Shown here in pieces: positions 56,967 through 64,000 of a stretch of 64,000 bases of DNA. Each line of letters starts with the position of its first letter. Position 1 is the first letter of the stretch. This DNA comes from Bacteroidales bacterium. GTDB taxonomy: Bacteria; Bacteroidota; Bacteroidia; Bacteroidales; UBA932. The position numbers and the translations under genes were made by a program. Under the pieces are notes generated by a model that ran no database searches, was not told the origin of the DNA, and saw only the letters and a program-made list of their open reading frames with translations. Location: assembly GCA_017934185.1 (NCBI GenBank), contig JAGBJY010000052.1:1-64000 (forward strand). The letters are read 5' to 3'.

Positions 56967-59900
56967 ATATCCACGCTGAAAATCAGGCGCGCAGACCAGG
57001 GGCTTGACTGACCGGAGCGGGCATACCAGCTGCCGCCCAGATAGTCTACAGAGACGCCCAGGGTAATGTTGTAAGCAAAGATAAGAATCTGATTGAAGTT
57101 GCCGCTGATGTCCACACCGGCGCTCCAAAGATGCTCGCTGCGGCCCAATCCGGTAAAGTCCCCGTGCGGAGACAAGAGGAAATTCTTCACGTACAGAAGG
57201 CCCGGCAGCGAGATATCGCCCACATAAACGGGGATGGCATAGTCGGCCGATACCTTCCATTGGAAGGGGAATGCACGGCCCACACTCGTCTGGGCCATGG
57301 TTTCAAAGCCGCGCGGCAGCGTATTCACGGCCAATTCGCCAAAGCGCGAACCGTCCTGCAGGAGCTGCTGCTGGACCATGGCCGTGAGCCGAAGCCCCTG
57401 CGTGCGCACCACGCCCGGCAAATAACCGTAGGCATAGCCGTAAACATTGGGGGCAAAATACTGCGTAATGCCCGGCCGGAGGTTGGCGCCCGCTTCCAGG
57501 CCGACACCCCAGCGCGGATAAACGGCACTCCGGGCCTTGGGGCGCATCCAATAGCCGCGAAGGGCCACGCCCAGGCGCTGCATGGGCACGCTCTCAGGCT
57601 CACTGACCGCCGACAGATGATAGCGTGCCGCCCCTTCCGTGCCGCCGGGGTCTTCCATGAAATCCACGGGGCCGCGGGCAAAAAGATGGTTGCTGAGGCT
57701 GTAGCGAAACTGCGGGGTAAAGCCGTACAGCATGCCGCAGCGGGAGAACTGCCAGGGGATGTACACCCGCAGGGAGCCATTCACAAACGGCTCCTTCCTA
57801 AGGGCCGTATTCACAGAGACGTTGCCGGAGGACACGCCAAAGCGCCGAAGCACAAAAAACTGCTGCGCCGCCTGGTCTCCTGCGTCCAACTTGAATTCAA
57901 AAATGGGAAGCCAGCCGGAATAGGTGGTCCTGAGATGGAAGGCGTTGCGCCAGGCGCCCTTGCGGTCGGGGTCCCGGTGGATACCATAACCCAACACGCC
58001 GGAGAAAGTGCTTAAAGTATTCTGGAAGAAGCCCGTAAGCCCCAGCGAAGCATACTCATAGGTAAAGTCAAAGGAGTCCTTGACAATGGCATCCCCATCC
58101 AGATACAGCGGCAGCCAGGAATGCAGGCTGGTGTGCCCCAGTTTGCTGTAACGCTTGGGAGCCGAGAACGCCACCGCCTGCGCAAAGTCCGGCTGGGGGC
58201 CCAAAGAGGCTTCCTGCTCCCGCAGTTTGTCCTCGATGGGATGGGGCGCCAATTGAGAAAACTCCGCCTCACGGGGCTGCAAGTCCGATTCTTCCACACT
58301 GAAGAGCATTTTTCCCTGGAGGGTTTGTGAAGTGCAGTACAGCAGTTCCCCTGCCCGGCAAAAATCCGAGGCGCCATAGCGGGTGGCCGTGAGCTGCACC
58401 AGGCGGCCGGTGGAGGGCTCATAGCGGTACAGCTCATTCACGCCGCTACGGTCCGACACCCATTCCAAGGCCCCGTCGTGGCTCCCGAAATTCACCACCT
58501 TCTGAGCCGATGGTGCCAGTTTCTGCCGCCACTCGTTTCCCTCCCAGTGCATCCAGAGGCCATATCCCTCCGGCCCGATGCCCAGGGCATAGAGGGCACC
58601 GTCCAGCCAGGCCGTCTCCGTGAACTGCACCCCGGAAGGGACGCCCCAGTCTTCGCTGATTTCTCCGCTGTCCGGGCTCATCACCAGCACGGTCTGGGAG
58701 CCGTCCGTACGGTATTCTATCACCGCCATACAGGAGCCGTCATCGGCCACTTGCGGCGAATAATAACGCTTTCCGGAAACAAGGGTGCACACTTTGTTCC
58801 GGCGCACATCGTAATAGCAGAGGGCCGAAGAGCCCGACAGCGACCAGCGCGGGTCCCGCCGCGTTTCTGACCAGTAAATGCGCCCGCGCGTAGCGTCATA
58901 GGAAAGCTGTGAGGAGTGCGCGCCTATGGAATGCTTCCTGACCGCGCGCCCCTCTGTAATCTCCACAAGCTCAGCGGGATACAGATAACCGGAGCGCACG
59001 GCGAAGAGCCTTCCACCGGCCCAGACAGGGTTCTGGTAATCTACCGGGAAAGACTCCTCGGCCGTTACCGGGGTGAGCGTAAGGAAGGGTCCGCGTTCCC
59101 GGGCCGATGCCTGCCAGACCTCGTTGAAACTGTCCATCAGCAGCGGAAAGGCGTTTTTGAATTTCTTCTGACCGGTGACCGCCTTGATGACCCGATGGAA
59201 ACTGCCGGGGGTAAATGGCAGGGGATGGTGCAGCGAGCGCTCGATGACCTCTTTGGTAAACAGCGGATTATCTGTAAGATAGCGGCCGCCGGCAATGCCC
59301 ATGTAGCTGATTTTGTAAAGGTCCGGCGTGAATTTCTTGTAGGAGCCGAAGTACCAGTGATTCCAGCTGCGGTAGTCGCCCTGGTCCAGCGCCACCTGGA
59401 TGTAATTGAGAAAATCGGCCGTATAGGCACGTGTGCCGCGGTTCAGACCCGTTTCGGCCGCCACGGCATCGCCTTCGCCCATGGAAGAATCAAAGTACAG
59501 CGCCCAGCCCAGGGCGTTCCACGCCTGCCCCACAATATAGGGAAAAGGTTTCATGAAGCCTTTGGCCGATAACTGGAGCTGCGCCTGGTGCCGGGGCTCG
59601 TGGGAGGCCAGCTGCACCGGCCAGGGCACAGGGTCGGCGCCGTAAGCGTCCGGCATGGTATAGAGGTCCATCCGCCAGGGCGCACAGACCATGGAGCCGT
59701 TGGAATAGGGATAATGCGTATGCAGCACCACCGGCATCCTCCGGCGCCTTCCTTCGCCGGGGACCTCCCCAATGCTCCTTCCCAGTGGCTGGCGGAACTG
59801 CTCCAGCAACGTCCCGTAAACGCGGGCCAGGGAATCGGCACCCTTAGGGTAAACTATTTCATAATGAGACGTTTGAACGCTATACCAGCGCAGGTGGCCA

Positions 59901-59986
59901 GGGTCGTCGCCGGTCAGGAAAAACTGGGCATGGAGCGGTAGCGTGCAAAGGGTGCACAGGAGGAGGGCCAGGAAGGATTTTCGCAT
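56963..59986 (-). CDS. gluzincin-like / beta-propeller / outer-membrane barrel protein
   Basis: A 1007-residue exported protein with a signal peptide (LALLLCTLCTLPLHAQ). Residues about 30-300 look like a gluzincin metallopeptidase: HEPRHQAQ fits HExxH near residue 129, with a possible third ligand Glu in GDAVAAETGLN. About 330-620 is a propeller-like region with repeats such as GRIYWSETRRDPRW and DDGSCMAVIEYRT. The last 350 residues form a barrel-like domain (RVYIPWQFSRCGMLYGFTPQFRYSL, ITLGVSVDYLGGSWYARSG) ending in Ile after alternating strands. Likely an outer-membrane peptidase or assembly factor. It follows the thioredoxin-like gene by 8 bases. Confidence 0.75.
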   Translation of the reverse strand: MRKSFLALLLCTLCTLPLHAQFFLTGDDPGHLRWYSVQTSHYEIVYPKGADSLARVYGTLLEQFRQPLGRSIGEVPGEGRRRRMPVVLHTHYPYSNGSMVCAPWRMDLYTMPDAYGADPVPWPVQLASHEPRHQAQLQLSAKGFMKPFPYIVGQAWNALGWALYFDSSMGEGDAVAAETGLNRGTRAYTADFLNYIQVALDQGDYRSWNHWYFGSYKKFTPDLYKISYMGIAGGRYLTDNPLFTKEVIERSLHHPLPFTPGSFHRVIKAVTGQKKFKNAFPLLMDSFNEVWQASARERGPFLTLTPVTAEESFPVDYQNPVWAGGRLFAVRSGYLYPAELVEITEGRAVRKHSIGAHSSQLSYDATRGRIYWSETRRDPRWSLSGSSALCYYDVRRNKVCTLVSGKRYYSPQVADDGSCMAVIEYRTDGSQTVLVMSPDSGEISEDWGVPSGVQFTETAWLDGALYALGIGPEGYGLWMHWEGNEWRQKLAPSAQKVVNFGSHDGALEWVSDRSGVNELYRYEPSTGRLVQLTATRYGASDFCRAGELLYCTSQTLQGKMLFSVEESDLQPREAEFSQLAPHPIEDKLREQEASLGPQPDFAQAVAFSAPKRYSKLGHTSLHSWLPLYLDGDAIVKDSFDFTYEYASLGLTGFFQNTLSTFSGVLGYGIHRDPDRKGAWRNAFHLRTTYSGWLPIFEFKLDAGDQAAQQFFVLRRFGVSSGNVSVNTALRKEPFVNGSLRVYIPWQFSRCGMLYGFTPQFRYSLSNHLFARGPVDFMEDPGGTEGAARYHLSAVSEPESVPMQRLGVALRGYWMRPKARSAVYPRWGVGLEAGANLRPGITQYFAPNVYGYAYGYLPGVVRTQGLRLTAMVQQQLLQDGSRFGELAVNTLPRGFETMAQTSVGRAFPFQWKVSADYAIPVYVGDISLPGLLYVKNFLLSPHGDFTGLGRSEHLWSAGVDISGNFNQILIFAYNITLGVSVDYLGGSWYARSGQSSPWSARLIFSVDI

Positions 59987-59994
59987 AGCGGGAA

Positions 59995-60945
59995 TCAGTA
60001 CTGCGCCAGGGCGCTAAGAACACGCTCCGGAAGGGCATCCTTCAGCAGGACCACCTTATCGGCATCCAGTAGATAGAGGGAAGGCAGGGCCCTCACACTG
60101 TACAGGCGGTCGGTGCGGATGGTGTAAGTGGGGTCGTAGCCGTTGATCCAATCCTTGGGATAGTCGGCAATGCCGGCCTTCCAGAGCTCGATATCCTCGT
60201 CAATGTAAATGTCCACCACTTTCAGGGCGCCCTCGCCGATGAGGGCTTTCACCGAAGGGGTGTTTTCCATTTGCTGCACCAGTTCCTTGCAGGCATGGCA
60301 GTCCGGATGGCCGAAAATAAGGAGGGTCCGCCAGGCTTTGATGCTGTAGAGCGTGCGGCGCTTTCCGGCGCTGTCAATGAAGCTAAAATCGGCCGCAGGA
60401 GTGCCTGTACGGTTCATTTGGCAGGTCTGGGCATCCCAGCGGCAGGCCATCCTGAGGGACTCCTCCGTAAGCGGGGATACGGCCAGGCCCTCGGCAAAGG
60501 GCAGGTACAGGTCTTCGCTCCTTACCGGAGAGTTGGGGTCAAAGAAGTAACGGGTGACAAGGGCCGATACCTCCTTGTACACAATGCCCTCCGGATGGGC
60601 CGCCTGGAAACTTTCCAGCCTCCCAAAACAGGCCGACATGGCCTTCTGCCCCTCACCCAGCGGCATTTCCTCCAGCATGGAGGCAAAAAGCCCCACCTGC
60701 TCCTCCACCTTCACTGCTGCTACACCGTTGATGGTAAGGGAATCACAAGCATAGAGCTGCGTGGTGTCGCAGAAACGGTCCCAGAAATGCTGCGCAATCC
60801 ACTGCAGGCGCTGCTGGGGCTCCGTTATCATCATGGGCACCTCCGCCATGGGAAAATCCCGGACAGAAGGCGCTACTGCGGCCTTTTTGGGACCGCAGCT
60901 GAGCAGCAGGGGCAGCAGCAGTAGCAGAAGAACGGTTTTTCTCAT
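59995..60945 (-). CDS. DUF5106-type thioredoxin-like lipoprotein
   Basis: A 316-residue lipoprotein (LLLLPLLLSCGPKK). The N-terminal half is helical and matches the DUF5106 pattern (WIAQHFWDRFCDTTQLY...). The C-terminal half is a thioredoxin-like domain with active-site CHAC in LLIFGHPDCHACKELVQQ and a cis-Pro-like segment VRALPSLYLLDAD. It probably does periplasmic thiol-disulfide exchange. It is tightly packed with galM upstream (stop and start adjacent). Confidence 0.82.
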   Translation of the reverse strand: MRKTVLLLLLLPLLLSCGPKKAAVAPSVRDFPMAEVPMMITEPQQRLQWIAQHFWDRFCDTTQLYACDSLTINGVAAVKVEEQVGLFASMLEEMPLGEGQKAMSACFGRLESFQAAHPEGIVYKEVSALVTRYFFDPNSPVRSEDLYLPFAEGLAVSPLTEESLRMACRWDAQTCQMNRTGTPAADFSFIDSAGKRRTLYSIKAWRTLLIFGHPDCHACKELVQQMENTPSVKALIGEGALKVVDIYIDEDIELWKAGIADYPKDWINGYDPTYTIRTDRLYSVRALPSLYLLDADKVVLLKDALPERVLSALAQY

Positions 60946-61995
60946 TTACCGCGCGTCAAAAACCCAGATAATGGCCTCTTCCAGCACTTCGCCGCGGCGG
61001 AGCACCGTGGAGGGGAAGCCGGGCTGGTTGGGGGAATCGGGGCAGTGCTGGCACTCGATGGCCACGGCGTCGTAGTCCTCATACTCCTTGCCGGATTTTC
61101 CCTGCGGGCAGCCTTTGAGCCAGTTGCCGGTGTAAACCTGGACCGCCGGCTGGGTGGTGAGCACCTCCAGATGACGGCCGCTCACGGCGCCCCAAAGGTC
61201 GGCGGCCGTAGTGAGCTGGCCGGGCATGGCACCGTCAATGAGGTAGCAGTTGTCATAGCCCTTGCCGTATTTGAGGGCCGGGAAATCGGCCCGGATGTCC
61301 TGGCCGATGGTTTTGGCCTCCACGAAATCCATGGGGGTGCCGGCCACATCCTCGGCGCTGCCCAGCGGAATCAGGGTTTCGTCCGTAGGAAGCCACTGGG
61401 AGGCATTGAGTTCCAGGCGGTGGTCCAGCACGGAACCGCTGCCGTCGCCGTCCAGGTTGAAGTACACATGGTTGGTGAGGTTCACTACGGTGGGCTTGTC
61501 GGTGACGGCCGTAAGGATGAGTTTGAGGGAATTGTCCTCGCCCCAGCTGTAATGGGCCACCACTTTCAAGTTGCCGGGGAAACCGGCTTCGCCGTCTTCG
61601 GAGAAGTACATGAACTCCACGGCATCTCCCTCTATGCGGCTGTCCCAAACCTGGTTCTGGAAGCCCTCAGGGCCGCCATGCAGGTGGTTGGGGCCGTTGT
61701 TCACGGGAAGGCTGTACTCCACGCCGTCCAGGGTGAATTTACCCTTGGCGATACGGTTGGCGTATCGGCCGGGAATTTTTCCGGAGCAGGGGCCGTCGGC
61801 AAAATAATCCAGGGCGTTTTTATAGCCCAGGACCACATCGGAGAGCTTGCCGTCTTTGTCCGGCACAACGATGGACACAATGCCTGCGCCCACGCTGCAA
61901 AGTTCCACATAAGCGCCGGAAGCGTTGGTAAGGGTGTATTTAAGGATTTCTTTTCCTTGGGGGGAGATGCCCCAGACTTGTTGGGTGATTGCCAT
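60946..61995 (-). CDS. galM: aldose 1-epimerase (galactose mutarotase)
   Basis: A 349-residue GalM interconverting alpha and beta anomers of galactose. Typical pieces: PGRYANRIAKGKFTLDGVEY, NNGPNHLHGGPEGFQNQVW (catalytic His region), VNLTNHVYFNLDG (second His), and the C-terminal IECQHCPDSPNQPGFPS with the catalytic Glu. It works with galK, two genes upstream, in the Leloir pathway. No signal peptide, so cytoplasmic. The start is 3 bases from the CpXC gene end. Confidence 0.95.
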   Translation of the reverse strand: MAITQQVWGISPQGKEILKYTLTNASGAYVELCSVGAGIVSIVVPDKDGKLSDVVLGYKNALDYFADGPCSGKIPGRYANRIAKGKFTLDGVEYSLPVNNGPNHLHGGPEGFQNQVWDSRIEGDAVEFMYFSEDGEAGFPGNLKVVAHYSWGEDNSLKLILTAVTDKPTVVNLTNHVYFNLDGDGSGSVLDHRLELNASQWLPTDETLIPLGSAEDVAGTPMDFVEAKTIGQDIRADFPALKYGKGYDNCYLIDGAMPGQLTTAADLWGAVSGRHLEVLTTQPAVQVYTGNWLKGCPQGKSGKEYEDYDAVAIECQHCPDSPNQPGFPSTVLRRGEVLEEAIIWVFDAR

Positions 61996-61997
61996 AA

Positions 61998-62612
61998 TTA
62001 ACCTATGAATTTTGATAGCCAGGCGGCATCCACGGTGGCAAAACCGGGTGCCGGATGAATGGACGGATTCCGGGAAAGGATGCCCCGGGCGTCTTCGTAA
62101 ACATGAAAGCCGATGTTGAGCACCTGCATCTGCCCCTTGAGCGGAAGCGCCATCACCAGCTCATTGTCGGCCCCCTCCATGCGGAGGAAGCGCAGGGGCG
62201 CATCCAGGGCTTCGGGGTTTTTCTGGGCCAGTTCGTGGCGGGTCACCCATTTGCACACTTCCATCACCGTGTCTTCCAGACCGGCGTCGTGGAGGTTCAC
62301 TTTCTCCACCAGGTCACCCACTTCCCGCACCAGGCGGAAGGTGTAGCCTTCCAGGTCCTTGACGGCATCGGCCACCGCCTGAGGCGGCTCCTGCCCTCCC
62401 GGAAGCAGCCAAACCATGAGTTTGGCGTCCGGGTCGTGGTAAAGGGTCTGGTAGCGGAGGAGGTTGCGGGTTCCGCAGTAGGGGCACTCCCACACGAATA
62501 ACGAGCCGTCCTTGACCCGGGCTTTGAGCTCCGGATCAAGGGCGACGTTGATGCTCTCGTGCAGGGAAACCTCCGTGGGCCGATGGCAGTTACTACAGTT
62601 TGCGGGCGCCAT
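61998..62612 (-). CDS. CpXC domain protein
   Basis: A 204-residue protein with an N-terminal CpXC zinc-binding domain: NCSNCHRP near residue 6 and ECPYCGTRN near residue 42, four cysteines in two CxxC knuckles. The rest (DAKLMVWLLPGG, FRLVREVGDLVEKVNLHDAGLEDTVMEV) is the usual helical C-terminal part. Function is unknown in the family. It lies between galK and galM and its start overlaps the galK end by 20 bases, so it is co-expressed with galactose genes. Confidence 0.85.
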   Translation of the reverse strand: MAPANCSNCHRPTEVSLHESINVALDPELKARVKDGSLFVWECPYCGTRNLLRYQTLYHDPDAKLMVWLLPGGQEPPQAVADAVKDLEGYTFRLVREVGDLVEKVNLHDAGLEDTVMEVCKWVTRHELAQKNPEALDAPLRFLRMEGADNELVMALPLKGQMQVLNIGFHVYEDARGILSRNPSIHPAPGFATVDAAWLSKFIG

Positions 62613-63738
62613 CGGAGATTACTACGTTATAAACCTTGGGGGCGTGGCCGAATTTCTGGGTGAATTCCTTCACGGCGGTGTCTACGAAGACGTCGTAAAG
62701 CTCGTTCTTCACCAGGTTGATGGTGCAGCCGCCAAAGCCGCCGCCCATGACGCGGGAGCCGGTGACGTCCATCTTGCGGGCCAGTTTGTTCAGGAAGTCC
62801 AGTTCTTCGCAGGACACCTCGTACAGGCGGCTGAGGCCGAAGTGGGTCTGGTACATCATTTCACCCACGGTCTCATAGTCGTCGCGCTCCAGGGCGTCGC
62901 ACACATCCAGCACGCGCTGAACTTCACCAATCACATATTCGGCGCGGAGGAAGTCTTCCTGGGAAATCTCCTCGCGCACTTCGTCCAGCCACAAGCGCTT
63001 GGCATCGGAGAGGAATTCCACTTCCGGATGGTTCTTGCGGATGGCGGCGGCCGCCTTCTCGCAGGATTCACGGCGCTTGTTATAGGCGCTGGAGGCCAGT
63101 TCGTGCTTTACGCAGGAGTCGATGAGCACCACGCGGTAGCCGTCCGGATGGAAGGGGAAATACTTGTATTCGCCGGTTTTGCAGTTCAGGCGCATGAGGG
63201 CGCCGTGCTTGCCGAAGATGGAAGCAAACTGGTCCATGATGCCGCACTTGACGCCGCAATAATTGTGCTCTGTGCTCTGGCCGATGCGGGCCAGCTCAAA
63301 CTTGTCAATCTTATTGTTGTTGAAAAGGTCGTTGATGGCAAAGGCGAAGGTGCTTTCCAGGGCAGCGGAAGAGCTGAGGCCGGCACCGGCAGGAACATCG
63401 CCGGAAAAAACGGCATCGAAGCCTTCCACCTTGCCGTCGCGCTTGAGCACTTCGCGGCAAACGCCAAAGACGTAACGGGCCCACTGCTGCTCAGGCTTGT
63501 CTTCTTCCTGCAGGCCGAATTGCACCTTTTCGTCAAAATCCAGGGAGAACACGTTCACTTTGTCGGTTCCGTTGGGCCTGATGGCCGCCATGATGCCAAA
63601 ATTGATGGCTCCGGGGAACACGTAACCGCCATTATAGTCCGTATGTTCACCAATGAGGTTGATACGGCCGGCCGAAGCATACACCTGTGCGCCTTCACCG
63701 AAGAGCGCTTTGAACTTTGCAAGAATTTTGTCTTTCAT
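62593..63738 (-). CDS. galK: galactokinase
   Basis: A 381-residue GHMP kinase phosphorylating galactose at C1. Motifs: GRINLIGEHTDYNGGYVFPGAI (galactokinase signature), VPAGAGLSSSAALESTFAFA (ATP loop), the catalytic Asp in CGIMDQFASIFG, and the C-terminal MGGGFGGCTINLV. It has its own promoter and appears to lead the galK-CpXC-galM-DUF5106-peptidase run. UDP-linked steps (galT, galE) are not in the window. Confidence 0.96.
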   Translation of the reverse strand: MKDKILAKFKALFGEGAQVYASAGRINLIGEHTDYNGGYVFPGAINFGIMAAIRPNGTDKVNVFSLDFDEKVQFGLQEEDKPEQQWARYVFGVCREVLKRDGKVEGFDAVFSGDVPAGAGLSSSAALESTFAFAINDLFNNNKIDKFELARIGQSTEHNYCGVKCGIMDQFASIFGKHGALMRLNCKTGEYKYFPFHPDGYRVVLIDSCVKHELASSAYNKRRESCEKAAAAIRKNHPEVEFLSDAKRLWLDEVREEISQEDFLRAEYVIGEVQRVLDVCDALERDDYETVGEMMYQTHFGLSRLYEVSCEELDFLNKLARKMDVTGSRVMGGGFGGCTINLVKNELYDVFVDTAVKEFTQKFGHAPKVYNVVISDGARKL

Positions 63739-63770
63739 ATCTGTGTGTTATTAGTTTTTCTGTTATCATA

Positions 63771-63802
63771 CAAATATAACTATTCTTTCACATTTAGCCA
63801 AA
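63771..63802 (-). promoter_or_regulatory. promoter of galK
   Basis: On the minus strand TTTG (63802-63799), a 20-base spacer and TATATTTG (63778-63771) match the Bacteroidetes consensus. The galK ATG is 33 bases further. The -33 box lies inside the 3' end of the upstream gene. Confidence 0.7.
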
Positions 63803-64000
63803 TGGGACAGTGGTCGGAAACGCCGCCCAGGTAGCGCGGCCCGGAATAGGTTCGGAGGGGTTTCTCCCCGGAAAAAGCCTTGTCGGGGGCCATCAGGAAG
63901 GGGATTCGCACAATTTTCATGGCCGATGTCCTTACCTGAGGCGAAACGAAAAACAGATCGATGAGTTCCCATTTTCCTTGATACTTGATGGTCCCTTCCC
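63780..64000 (-). CDS. endonuclease/exonuclease/phosphatase family, C-terminal fragment
   Basis: Only the last 73 codons are in the window; the 5' end lies beyond base 64000. The visible protein reads KWELIDLFFVSPQVRTSAM, then YLGGVSDHCPIWLNVKE. The final SDH preceded by a Gly-Gly-x turn is the catalytic His motif of the exonuclease III/DNase I-like EEP fold. Substrate (DNA, nucleotide or lipid phosphate) cannot be told from this part. Confidence 0.7.
   Translation of the reverse strand, partial: EGTIKYQGKWELIDLFFVSPQVRTSAMKIVRIPFLMAPDKAFSGEKPLRTYSGPRYLGGVSDHCPIWLNVKE

Overview
ORGANISM. The window reads as chromosomal DNA of an uncultured-type member of the order Bacteroidales, GC-rich in its core. 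Three things support this. Gene content: a fused SecDF, a DPP7-like S46 peptidase, an EF-G2-like translation factor, fimbrillin-like, NigD-like and PepSY-like secreted proteins, and a YfbK-like VWA lipoprotein. Promoters: many starts are preceded by the Bacteroidetes -7 box TAnnTTTG, several with TTTG 19-20 bases upstream. Start sites: Shine-Dalgarno sequences are weak. A genus cannot be named from this sequence.

LAYOUT. 0-0.5 kb: an IS5-type transposase fragment fused to a broken Fic-like tail. 0.5-7.3 kb (minus strand): aspS, rubrerythrin, cdaA (c-di-AMP synthase), mutS2, yraN and a degenerate ManC-like gene, packed like one operon. 7.6-10.5 kb: secDF. 10.6-14 kb: envelope proteins around a tRNA-Ser(GCU). 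14.1-18.1 kb: an NPP-type phosphodiesterase, a NagB-like/PIG-L fusion and true nagB. 18.2-19.8 kb: a peroxide-response cluster (degenerate bacterioferritin-like protein, glutathione peroxidase, OhrR-type repressor). 19.8-23.8 kb: a transglutaminase-like lipoprotein and a membrane TPR-AraC regulator. 23.8-37 kb: an accessory region, partly AT-rich. It holds an M23 peptidase lipoprotein with duplicated and broken partner genes, fimbrillin/BspA-like lipoproteins, two microproteins of 46-47 residues, a two-component system with a PepSY-like target, an AT-rich lipoprotein plus membrane-protein cassette, and three clusters of 51-bp inverted-repeat units. 37-41 kb: an anti-sigma/beta-barrel fusion, an ECF sigma factor, a NigD-like lipoprotein and a VWA lipoprotein. 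41-56.9 kb: housekeeping genes (EF-G2, rnhB, dpp7, an Mrp-type ATPase, a membrane-anchored deformylase, mutS, a glycosyltransferase, YfhO, folA, thyA, an NSS transporter). 57-64 kb: galK, a CpXC protein, galM, a thioredoxin-like protein and a metallopeptidase/propeller/barrel protein, then the end of an exonuclease-type gene.

MAIN NOVELTIES. (1) Every inverted-repeat unit in the three clusters at 23.9, 32.7 and 35.1-35.4 kb is exactly 51 bp. Neighbours are mostly 31-32 bp apart, centres vary, and one unit is flipped between clusters. (2) The heptamer GGCCGAT/ATCGGCC occurs roughly 90-100 times by eye, against about 11 expected, in all reading frames and on both strands, and is nearly absent from the AT-rich cassettes. 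(3) Two fimbrillin-type loci share a duplicated promoter carrying tandem 21-bp direct repeats and are linked to unannotated microproteins. (4) Several proteins have lost catalytic residues: EF-G2, the bacterioferritin-like protein, the NagB-like domain and the ManC-like protein.
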